From Desulfatibacillum alkenivorans DSM 16219 (lineage in GTDB: Bacteria > Desulfobacterota > Desulfobacteria > Desulfobacterales > Desulfatibacillaceae), in NCBI RefSeq assembly GCF_900142135.1, contig NZ_FQZU01000034.1, positions 1-64,000 of the forward strand: DNA of 64,000 bases, given 5' to 3'. Each line of letters begins with the position of its first letter. Within the stretch, counting starts at the first letter, position 1. Both the position numbers and the translations under genes were made by a program. Shown one piece after another: positions 43,474 to 50,622 of this stretch. Under the pieces are notes generated by a model, which was not told where the DNA came from, ran no database searches, and was given only the letters and a program-made list of their open reading frames with translations.

Positions 43474-46410
43474 ATGCGAGCATGGAAGACTGGGTTGGTA
43501 CTAATAGCAATGCACTTGTGTTTGTTGGGCCAAATTCACGCCCTGGAAGTGGGGCGGGAGTTTACCGTCACTCAGAACAACGCCACCCTGATTGGAACCA
43601 TTGCCGGGTTTGACGGGGACAATTACCTGATTGTCTATAAATATGCCGGCGGGGTGTATTGCCAATTTACGGCGCCCGATGGTTCCCTGCGGGGAGATCC
43701 CATGAAAGCCGGGGATTCAGACGCCATCGCTGTTTACGGCGCCTATGGGAACGGCGACTACCTCGTTACATGGACGGACAACAATCAACACGTACTGGGG
43801 CGTTTTGCGTCCAAATCCGGAGGCTTCAAGGGCGCGGCCTTTTCCATCAACCAAACCAGCCACGGCAAGAGCCTGCGTGGTTGCTGTTTTGGAGCGGATG
43901 AATTTCTGGTGATCTGGGAGGACAAGCGGGGAGCGGACGACGACATGTACGGTCAAATTGTTTCCATCTCCGGGGATCTGGTGGGTTCGGAAATACCCGT
44001 CAGCACGGCGGCGGACGACCAGAGACAGGGCGCTTTGTGTCACGACGGCGCCCGCTTCCTGGTTGCCTGGTATGACTACAGAAACGGAATCAATAACAAA
44101 CATGTTTTTGGACAATTTGTGGACGCTTCAGGAAACCTTTCCGGCGCAAATTTTCAAATCAGCCAGACGCCTGCTTTTGACGGTATGCCTCCGGCCGTGG
44201 CCTTTGACGGGAATAATTATCTGGTGGTCTGGAATAAAAAATTCGATTCTGAAAACGCGGAAATATGGGATCTGCATGCGCGGATAGTATCCACAAGCGG
44301 CCAGTTCCCTAAAGGCGGCGAGTTTGTGGTGACGGACGCCTTCGGCGTACAGAATTTTCCCTCTGTCTCTTTCAATGGATTGAATTACCTGGTCACGTGG
44401 ATGGACGGACGAAGCGATGAGGGCATTGAACTCATGGGACAGTTTGTTTCCCGGGAAGGGACGTTAAACGGGGATGAGATCACCATAACCGGCCTGGACC
44501 CTGCGCCCTCTTCAGAGGACCAGCCCTATTTCGCCGATCAGATCTGGAGCGGCGAACAATACCTTACCGTTTACGGCCGGGGAGACATCGAGGGCTTCAT
44601 GGACAGCGGTTTCGCTACGATGGTTGGGGACTTAACCGGCAGGATCGTGCGCCCCCTGGCAAATGATGCCGATGCGGCCGCGGTTTTGAAAGCCCTTTGC
44701 AACATTCTTGACGATCAAAGGGACTCGTGTGTGCAGGCCGACCTCACCCAGGACGGCAAACTAGGGCAGGAGGAGGCCCTGTTCGCCCTGCAGGCCCAGG
44801 ATATCAGACAAACGCCTGCGGAACCCGATTTTACCCTGGTTTTGAGGAGTGACGGCTCCCGGTATGCTTCTGGAACTCCGTTTTCCATGCAGACATTGCC
44901 AGCAGGGTCGCCTGAAACGATTCGGGTGGTCAATGAACATGGATTGCCGCCTGCAACACCCTATTCACTGATGATCCATTCTTCCACAGGTGTTGTATGG
45001 CGTGTGGAAGATATTCCCGCCGGTCTTAGCGACATCACTTTAGGCGAACTCCCCTCCGGGGCTACAGAGATTTCTCCCTTTACCAACTTAACGGATAATG
45101 GCACGTACTTGGTCGCCGTTACCCTGGAGGATTCGGGAATAGGTGACAAACAGGGGGGAGACATGCGATGGTGGCAGGTCACCGATGGCGCCCCCTTGGG
45201 CGGGCGGCAAATGACGGTTAACCTGACCAATCCCCAGGATATCCAGGTAGATGGCTTGGTTATGTTCCTGTTTATAGATGAAAGCAATGGCCAAGCCAGC
45301 TTTCAATCTTTTGATTATGCTTCCGGAAGCGCTGTTTTTCAGCCTTATATCCCGGCAAATGACTGGATTGCCGTCGTTAGTGCTGAAAACGATGCAGGAG
45401 GCAATGGATGGCTGCCTTTCCTTGAACACGAGCTTGATGACATTTACAGCTTCTATTTATTGAAAAGTGATGAGGTTATATCCGCAGGGTTTGAAGTCAA
45501 CCTGGAATTAGGCACGACCCAGGTGCAGGGGGCTGTCTGTTTTCAGGACCAGTACGGCAATCTGCAGGCGCCGCCCGAGGATGCCGTTGTGGAGGTTGAA
45601 GTCGCCGATTATGAGAACCTCGAGGGCGCCTATATCCCCCGGAACGACGGCTCTTTTTCCGGCCCTCTGTATTACCTCAAACAACTCAGCGATCCCCCCA
45701 TCTCATTAAGTCTTTTTGAAGAAGTGAACGTGTTCCGCGACACATACAGGACCGGTGACTGCGATCACAGCAGTTACAGGTATGGCCGGGTGTATCTACA
45801 GGACGTTTCTGACTTGGGGTCCGTCCACAACCCTCTGGTCACTTTTACGGCCCAAACAGTGGACATCACGGTGAACGGCATTCTGGGCCAGGACCAATGG
45901 GTGTGTCATGACACACAAGAGGTACTGAACGCTGCCAATAATAAAATCACAGGGACAGTATATACGGTTCCCAATGGTTCAGATTCATTGGGCCTTTATT
46001 TTGATCGGAACAAAAACAGTGTGGTGGACGATCGGGAGCACAGTGTCGCCCCCAATATAGAGCAGACAACCTTTGATATCCCAGAGAATCTGCTCATCGC
46101 CAAGTTTGAATTTGAGGGCTTTCGTTGGGACAGGCACGACATTATTGCGGATAACGGCTGGTACGTGCGATGGGGAGGCATTGGTTCGTCCACGAGCGAG
46201 GGAGGCTTCGACACCGAGGGCTTTGACAACTATCAGAGCAATCCCAGCCTGCCCACCCACTTTATTTTCTACCAGGATACAAACGGGAACAGAAATGTGG
46301 ATTCCGGCGAGCCCGCCGCGACTCTCACCAACATCCCGGCCCTAACGGACCGGTACTGCCTGGACTATCCGGACGTAATCCAAGCAGGTGATTTCTCGCC
46401 TTGGCCTTGA
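43474..46410 (+). CDS. Large secreted protein, paralogue of the preceding one in its C-terminal half
   Basis: 978 aa, ATG 43474, GGAG upstream, 58 bp after the preceding gene. Signal peptide (about residues 1-22). Residues about 25-395 are repeated beta-propeller-like blades of about 50 aa, each with NYLVVWxDxR-type cores (for example NGDYLVTWTDNNQHVLGRF, ARFLVAWYDYRN, LNYLVTWMDGRSDEGIELM). A dockerin-like DLTQDGKLGQEEALFAL follows at about 423-440. Residues about 452-978 align with 740-1263 of the previous protein, including the closing DRYCLDYPDVIQAGDFSPWP. The two genes form a tandem pair from duplication with different N-terminal modules. Function unknown. Confidence 0.75.
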   Translation: MRAWKTGLVLIAMHLCLLGQIHALEVGREFTVTQNNATLIGTIAGFDGDNYLIVYKYAGGVYCQFTAPDGSLRGDPMKAGDSDAIAVYGAYGNGDYLVTWTDNNQHVLGRFASKSGGFKGAAFSINQTSHGKSLRGCCFGADEFLVIWEDKRGADDDMYGQIVSISGDLVGSEIPVSTAADDQRQGALCHDGARFLVAWYDYRNGINNKHVFGQFVDASGNLSGANFQISQTPAFDGMPPAVAFDGNNYLVVWNKKFDSENAEIWDLHARIVSTSGQFPKGGEFVVTDAFGVQNFPSVSFNGLNYLVTWMDGRSDEGIELMGQFVSREGTLNGDEITITGLDPAPSSEDQPYFADQIWSGEQYLTVYGRGDIEGFMDSGFATMVGDLTGRIVRPLANDADAAAVLKALCNILDDQRDSCVQADLTQDGKLGQEEALFALQAQDIRQTPAEPDFTLVLRSDGSRYASGTPFSMQTLPAGSPETIRVVNEHGLPPATPYSLMIHSSTGVVWRVEDIPAGLSDITLGELPSGATEISPFTNLTDNGTYLVAVTLEDSGIGDKQGGDMRWWQVTDGAPLGGRQMTVNLTNPQDIQVDGLVMFLFIDESNGQASFQSFDYASGSAVFQPYIPANDWIAVVSAENDAGGNGWLPFLEHELDDIYSFYLLKSDEVISAGFEVNLELGTTQVQGAVCFQDQYGNLQAPPEDAVVEVEVADYENLEGAYIPRNDGSFSGPLYYLKQLSDPPISLSLFEEVNVFRDTYRTGDCDHSSYRYGRVYLQDVSDLGSVHNPLVTFTAQTVDITVNGILGQDQWVCHDTQEVLNAANNKITGTVYTVPNGSDSLGLYFDRNKNSVVDDREHSVAPNIEQTTFDIPENLLIAKFEFEGFRWDRHDIIADNGWYVRWGGIGSSTSEGGFDTEGFDNYQSNPSLPTHFIFYQDTNGNRNVDSGEPAATLTNIPALTDRYCLDYPDVIQAGDFSPWP

Positions 46411-46455
46411 CCAGACTTCCATTAAATACATGGATAGGAACCGCATAATGAATAG

Positions 46456-46482
46456 TCGGCCGCCCGATATACGGGCGGCCGA
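46456..46482 (+). terminator. Hairpin after the secreted-protein pair
   Basis: Perfect 11-bp stem TCGGCCGCCCG/CGGGCGGCCGA with loop ATATA, 46 bp after the stop at 46410. No T-tract, so termination is probable but not certain. Confidence 0.6.
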
Positions 46483-46717
46483 TTACTGCTCATGCCAGGC
46501 TGCTGTCACTTGAGTCATTTATTTCCTCTTTTTCCGGATTCCAATCCATCCCCTGCCAATATTCTGCAATGTCTCTGGGCTGCCTTTTCGGCGATGTGGA
46601 GGCCGCAGCAATTTCTCCTGGCGGCGGTCCCCTTTTCTGGATCTTCCGCAAGCCGGGATTCTTCGTTTGAGGCTTGTCTACATTTTACCCAACTGTTTCC
46701 CTCCGGCGCATCATAGT

Positions 46718-46733
46718 GGATAAAAAAGTTACA
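46718..46733 (+). promoter_or_regulatory. Candidate enhancer, cassette 2
   Basis: GGATAAAAAAGTTACA, 113 bp before the GG of the sigma-54 -24 box. Matches cassettes 1 and 3. Confidence 0.55.
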
Positions 46734-46829
46734 GCGGGCAAAATATTTTTTATTTTACAGCGAATTGCTTTCGAAGGAAAAATCCATTTTTTTCATAAAA
46801 ACAAATACTTAAACTTTTATTGCCACTTT

Positions 46830-46844
46830 TGGCACGCCCATTGC
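46830..46844 (+). promoter_or_regulatory. Sigma-54 promoter, cassette 2
   Basis: TGGCACGCCCATTGC with canonical 10-base GG-GC spacing, 77 bp before the ATG at 46922. The promoter is intact although the gene is broken. Confidence 0.85.
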
Positions 46845-46921
46845 TTATGTAGGAGGGCAAGAACGGCGGCGCAAACAAACAGATCGAACGCGGACCGCCG
46901 CAAACAGAAGGAGGCTGATTT

Positions 46922-47089
46922 ATGAGAAAATTGTCTGAAAGCATAGCGAACAAACCCATGGTCGGCCTCCACAAAGCATTGCAATTGTGCGCCAGACTCA
47001 CCCAGCAGGAAACGCCGGACCCCTTGCCGGCAATGACCTCAGCCTGGGAAGTCAGGGGCCGGAAAGGATGCGGCGGCGGACAACGCTGA
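46922..47089 (+). pseudogene. Internally deleted and frameshifted ZraP-like copy
   Basis: A 55-codon reading frame (ATG 46922, TGA 47087) after a strong AAGGAGG. Its first 16 residues align position for position with the intact copies (MRKLSESIANKPMVGL against MKKLATGVVTLVMVGL). The central helical core is missing. The bases CCGGACCCCTTGCCGGC match the 3' end of the 47650 copy but are read here in another frame, and the last codons GGCGGCGGA again match. It is therefore a decayed copy, or possibly a short reused peptide gene. Promoter and downstream hairpins are retained. Confidence 0.65.
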
Positions 47090-47145
47090 TCCCTGCCGCA
47101 GCCGGAAAGGCCCAACGTTTCATCATCCCCAACCTCCTCTATCTC

Positions 47146-47194
47146 TCGGACCGGTTTTCGGGAAGAACCCTCCCCTGACCGGAAGCCGGTCCGA
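47146..47194 (+). terminator. Cassette 2 downstream hairpin A
   Basis: TCGGACCGGTTTTCGG paired with CCGGAAGCCGGTCCGA (two wobbles), loop of 17 bases. Homologous to 39109-39151 and 48143-48191. A second small CCCCTC/GAGGGG hairpin follows. Confidence 0.55.
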
Positions 47195-47314
47195 GGCCCC
47201 TCTTTCGAGGGGAAATATGGGGCGAAGCAAGTACGAAATTATACTTTAGCAATGAAGATAACAAGTTAAATACCGCAGTATATTCCCCTCTTCATCCCCC
47301 TCTTCATCCCCTGG

Positions 47315-47355
47315 CCCCTCTTTCCCATACTGGGAAAGGGGGGTTGCCTTTTTTT
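47315..47355 (+). terminator. Cassette 2 downstream hairpin B with T-tract
   Basis: 8-bp stem CTTTCCCA/TGGGAAAG flanked by C- and G-runs, followed by TTGCCTTTTTTT. Homologous to 39265 and 48292. Confidence 0.6.
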
Positions 47356-47431
47356 GGGGAGGCGGTTTTTACCCGCTGCACAGGCCGCCGGATATTTTTT
47401 ACCCATGTGTACCCATGCGACTCGGCACAGT

Positions 47432-47447
47432 GGATAAATAAGTTACA
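47432..47447 (+). promoter_or_regulatory. Candidate enhancer, cassette 3
   Basis: GGATAAATAAGTTACA, 114 bp before the GG of the sigma-54 -24 box. Matches cassettes 1 and 2. Confidence 0.55.
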
Positions 47448-47544
47448 CATACACGTTTACACGGAAAGCAATTTTTATCCTCCCCGCCTCTTATATGAAA
47501 AAATATATAATAAAATCAATGTAATATAAAATTACTTCCATCCT

Positions 47545-47559
47545 TGGCACAACTGTTGC
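47545..47559 (+). promoter_or_regulatory. Sigma-54 promoter, cassette 3
   Basis: TGGCACAACTGTTGC with canonical spacing, 90 bp before the ATG at 47650. Confidence 0.85.
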
Positions 47560-47649
47560 CAATATAGAAGGGCAAGAGCAGCGAGGCTATTTAACCATAA
47601 ACAAGAGGGATAGACAAAAACCCTTTGGAATAAAGCAGGAGTCAGCGCC

Positions 47650-48090
47650 ATGAAGAAAATATCAGCAGGAATCGTAACCATAGCAGTCATCGGACTTCTC
47701 GCCGGGTCTGCTTTAGCCTGGGATCATTATGGTCGCGGCTACGGCCACTATGGAATGGGCTATGGTATGGGCTACGGCATGCACCATGATTACGCCTATG
47801 GCGACGACGCTGGCGTAAGCCGGGAAGCGCGAAACCAATTTTTGACGGAAACGGCGGATCTGCGCAAGGATCTTGCATCCAAACGCATAGAGCTGGACGC
47901 AGTGATGTCTGCAGAGAACCCGGACCAGGAAACGGCCGGAAAACTATCCAAGGAGGTTTTTGAGCTAAGAGAGCAGATTCATGCCAAAGCTGAAGCAGCC
48001 GGAGTCGCCGGACCCCTTGCCGGCAGAGGCTACGGCTATGGCCATTACGGACGCGGGATGCGCGCCGGCGGCGGATACTGCCGGCGATAA
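47650..48090 (+). CDS. ZraP-like periplasmic metal/stress protein, copy 2
   Basis: 146 aa, ATG after GCAGGAGTC. Signal peptide with cleavage after ALA. After it lies a Gly/Tyr/His-rich stretch (YGRGYGHYGMGYG, MHHDYAYG) likely to bind metal. Then comes the helical core ARNQFLTETADLRKDLASKRIELDAVM, nearly identical to copy 1, and a tail AAGVAGPLAGRGYGYGHY ending GGGYCRR. More His-rich than copy 1, so its metal preference may differ. Expected to be periplasmic and induced by the ZraSR-like system through the sigma-54 promoter at 47545. Confidence 0.8.
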   Translation: MKKISAGIVTIAVIGLLAGSALAWDHYGRGYGHYGMGYGMGYGMHHDYAYGDDAGVSREARNQFLTETADLRKDLASKRIELDAVMSAENPDQETAGKLSKEVFELREQIHAKAEAAGVAGPLAGRGYGYGHYGRGMRAGGGYCRR

Positions 48091-48142
48091 GCCCGAACCA
48101 AGTGGCTGGTCACGATCATCCACCTTTTATCTCCTCAATCCC

Positions 48143-48191
48143 CCGGGACGGTTTTCGGAAAGAACCCTCCCCCGACCGAAAGCCGGCCCGG
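48143..48191 (+). terminator. Cassette 3 downstream hairpin A
   Basis: CCGGGACGGTTTTCGG paired with CCGAAAGCCGGCCCGG (two wobbles). Homologous to the hairpins at 39109 and 47146. Confidence 0.55.
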
Positions 48192-48291
48192 TCCCCTTAA
48201 TTGAGGCGAAAACGAGGAAAGATGATCGGATAAACCCAATAAAGACATTATACCGCAGTTATTCCTATCTCAATCACTCCTCATCATCCCC

Positions 48292-48333
48292 GGCCCCCTT
48301 TCCCGCATTGGGAAAGGGGGCCACTCTTTTTTT
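48292..48333 (+). terminator. Cassette 3 terminator (hairpin B)
   Basis: Perfect 13-bp stem GGCCCCCTTTCCC/GGGAAAGGGGGCC, loop GCATT, then ACTC and seven T. The best-formed terminator of the three cassettes. Confidence 0.8.
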
Positions 48334-48438
48334 GGAGCTTTATTTGGATGCTCTGTAGTCAAGGGTGCGAAAAAGCAGGCCTGAACTGCGGGATGCAACC
48401 GCTGAAAAAGCCATTGGCCTGCGGCGTTTTTTGGATAT

Positions 48439-48467
48439 ACGCCGCCCTTGCCTTCGGCGTTTTTTTG
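48439..48467 (+). terminator. Possible terminator
   Basis: 6-bp stem ACGCCG/CGGCGT, 10-base loop, then seven T. Downstream of the other two hairpins. Confidence 0.4.
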
Positions 48468-48560
48468 CAAAAAAATCTACGGATGTAAAAGAGCTTCGTC
48501 TCAGGTTCCCGTAACGCCGAAAGGTCTAATACGGCCTGGGCCGCTTATGAATGCGTCAGA

Positions 48561-48818
48561 TCAGCCTAAAAGTTCCTTCAATTCCTCTTTGCGTTTATCG
48601 CCGATGCCGTCCCAACGCTTTCCCTGGAGGGCTCCTTCAAAAGAAAAGAGATAGTAGCAGAGGGGAAGTCGGGCTCCCGGGTATGCGTCCCGGATTTTTC
48701 TGTGGGCTTCCACCGGACCGATAGCCCGGAGGTCGTCTTCTGTGTAAACGCCTATATGGTTGAGGCGTTTTGCGATGGTGTTGCCAATGTTCTGCAGTTC
48801 TTCTACTTTCTGACTCAT
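48561..48818 (-). CDS. TfoX C-terminal-domain protein (helix-hairpin-helix)
   Basis: 85 aa from ATG 48818, preceded by GGAAGGTTTG; an ATG at 48830 would put this site inside the gene. The sequence (VEELQNIGNTIAKRLNHIGV, YTEDDLRAIGPVEAH, and WDGIGDKRKEELKELL) is the TfoX C-terminal domain, a helix-hairpin-helix-like fold. The usual N-terminal TfoX domain is absent. In other bacteria full-length TfoX/Sxy controls competence. The role of this stand-alone domain is unknown. Confidence 0.8.
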   Translation of the reverse strand: MSQKVEELQNIGNTIAKRLNHIGVYTEDDLRAIGPVEAHRKIRDAYPGARLPLCYYLFSFEGALQGKRWDGIGDKRKEELKELLG

Positions 48819-48850
48819 CAAACCTTCCATCTGTTAGCATTGCGAACTCC

Positions 48851-49264
48851 CTATTCCCGTTTATCGTGGGATGATTGCGGGAACTGAGGGGGAGTCCTTA
48901 GTTCTCTCCAGGTTTTTTTGCCTAAAGTAAAAACAGGCAAAGCTCCCGGCGCAATTAGAAAAACTAAATGAAAATGGGTTTTTAGGGCTTGCCCCCCAGG
49001 CAGCCAGAAATACAGCAGTCCAATAACCGTGAGGGTCAAAATGCCTATCAGTCCCAAATAGAGTTTCCGGAAAGGAGTGTCAGGATGCTTCCACGGGGAG
49101 AAAACACTCAAATAAACCATTGCAAGGCTAAAAAGCCCTGCGCCCAGGAAGGCGCCGGCGTAATTGCCCTTTGCAAAAAGAACTCCGGAAAGAATCAGCG
49201 CCCAAAGAAAGGAGCCTATTCCTCCTAAAGTCCATCCCAGTTTAGGCCCCAGGTCCCTCTGCAT
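48851..49264 (-). CDS. Small integral membrane protein, hypothetical
   Basis: 137 aa with four predicted membrane helices (about 14-32, 36-54, 68-87 and 95-113) and a short basic C terminus. No family recognised. It lies 32 bp upstream of the TfoX-like gene in the same direction, so they may be co-transcribed. Confidence 0.55.
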   Translation of the reverse strand: MQRDLGPKLGWTLGGIGSFLWALILSGVLFAKGNYAGAFLGAGLFSLAMVYLSVFSPWKHPDTPFRKLYLGLIGILTLTVIGLLYFWLPGGQALKTHFHLVFLIAPGALPVFTLGKKTWRELRTPPQFPQSSHDKRE

Positions 49265-49363
49265 ATCCGCCTCCCGAATCCTTTAACCGGACGTGCAACT
49301 CTCAAGCCTATATTCCGGGCAAAACCTGTCCGGTCTTTATGTTGCAACAAGATGACAAATTTT

Positions 49364-49786
49364 TCAAGCTAATTTAATAATCAACGCATTATCTTCCTTA
49401 ACCACTTGGTATGTTTTTATGGGATGAGGCGCCGGCCCTTTCAGATTGGCGCCATCGTATTCGTACATGGAACCGTTGACGCTGCAACACTGAACGCAGT
49501 TTTGCCCCGGCACGGGATCAAGCCTTCTATGCCCTATATGGGTGCACCGATTTTTTACGGCCCGGTATGTTCCGTCGTCCCCCAGGAACACCAGCACTCT
49601 TTCAGGTAAATCCGCACCTTCCAGACGTATGGCGCCGCCGGGCTTGGAAAGTTCGGGCGCCCGGCCCAAATCCACGGTGATCACGCCGTCCTTGAAGGAC
49701 CAGCAGTCCGAGTCCTGCGGGGTTTTGGTTGCAGGCACTCCTAATATGCGATTGATAAAGCCTCTTTTCAGACCTTGCTTACCCAT
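49364..49786 (-). CDS. Rieske-type [2Fe-2S]-like protein with one altered ligand
   Basis: 140 aa from ATG 49786, AGGAGAC upstream. The first cluster motif is NRCTHIGH, matching CxH. The second reads CVQCCSVNGSMY, aligning with CPxHGSxF so that Asn stands where the second ligand His is expected. This suggests a modified cluster, or a protein that no longer binds the Rieske cluster. The fold is otherwise as in small arsenite-oxidase/dioxygenase ferredoxins. It overlaps the upstream HD gene by 8 bases. No transmembrane anchor or Tat signal is visible. Confidence 0.7.
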   Translation of the reverse strand: MGKQGLKRGFINRILGVPATKTPQDSDCWSFKDGVITVDLGRAPELSKPGGAIRLEGADLPERVLVFLGDDGTYRAVKNRCTHIGHRRLDPVPGQNCVQCCSVNGSMYEYDGANLKGPAPHPIKTYQVVKEDNALIIKLA

Positions 49787-50618
49787 TGTTTGCGTCTCCT
49801 GTCGCGGAAACCGCCTTGGTTTCCCGTTTGCCTTGCAGGCGCGCATCCAAATAAGAGCGCACCTTTTGATAGATTTCCTCAGCCTCCCGGCAGGGAGGCA
49901 GGGCTCGGGCGATTTTTTCCAGATACGCCCTTTTATTCAACAGCATAAATGACTTATCGATATTGAGGTCAAAAACCCACCCCATTTGCAACACCATAAA
50001 ATCCGGAGCGGTTTTCAAATCCAGGGAGTTGACGATGCCCCCGGCCATAATGTCTTTGTGCACGTTTTGCGAAATGCTTTGATCTCCAGGCAGCCCCAAT
50101 TCCACGGTTTCCTTGGGCGCTTCCCTTTTTCCGTTGTAATGGGCGCACACCACCCGCCAGATGTCCAGTTTGTCCGCGTCCCGGAGCAGGCGCAGGAAGA
50201 ATTCCTCTTCCGGGGACGCATCCGCCGGGACTTCCTTTTTGTTATGCCATTTTACGCAATACAATATTAACCGCCGTTCGCAGTCCGAAAAATCTTCTAG
50301 CAGATTTTCCTTGGCGATAATTTCCGCGCTTTCATCCCCGTGGTCCACGCTGACGGCGTCCACAAAGGTTTTGAACCTGGCATACTGGGTGAATCGCCCC
50401 ACGTCGTGAAGTAGAGCCATCATTCTGGCAAGACGCATTTCTCGGGACGAAAGAAAAAGGGACTTACCCAGAACCCCGATTTCCCCCATGACCCGAAAAG
50501 TATGCCGGGTTTTCAGGGAGCAGGCCTCCCACACCTGGCCGTCTTCCCCGCAAAAGCCCTTTGCGTAGGTGCGGAACCATGCGGTGTATCGGCTTATGTC
50601 TTCTTGCCCGGGGCGCAT
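49779..50618 (-). CDS. HD-domain phosphohydrolase
   Basis: 279 aa from ATG 50618, four bases after the upstream stop; an ATG at 50651 would overlap that gene. Visible HD-type motif: RHTFRVMGEI, LLHDVGRF (the HD), VDHGDESAEI, and RDADKLDIWR, which together supply the metal ligands H...HD...D. This resembles HD-type nucleotide or cyclic-dinucleotide hydrolases, but no HD-GYP signature. Co-oriented and overlapping with the Rieske-like gene. Substrate unknown. Confidence 0.75.
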   Translation of the reverse strand: MRPGQEDISRYTAWFRTYAKGFCGEDGQVWEACSLKTRHTFRVMGEIGVLGKSLFLSSREMRLARMMALLHDVGRFTQYARFKTFVDAVSVDHGDESAEIIAKENLLEDFSDCERRLILYCVKWHNKKEVPADASPEEEFFLRLLRDADKLDIWRVVCAHYNGKREAPKETVELGLPGDQSISQNVHKDIMAGGIVNSLDLKTAPDFMVLQMGWVFDLNIDKSFMLLNKRAYLEKIARALPPCREAEEIYQKVRSYLDARLQGKRETKAVSATGDANNG

Positions 50619-50622
50619 GATA

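Larger units (their letters stand above)
46411..46921. other. Intergenic region before broken ZraP-like copy
   Basis: 511 bp. Hairpin at 46456-46482, an unassigned GC-rich stretch to about 46700, the cassette 2 upstream motif (46718-46733) and its sigma-54 promoter (46830-46844). Confidence 0.5.
48091..48560. other. Intergenic region with three hairpins
   Basis: 470 bp after the third ZraP-like copy. Hairpins at 48143-48191, 48292-48333 and 48439-48467. No coding sequence evident. Confidence 0.5.
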
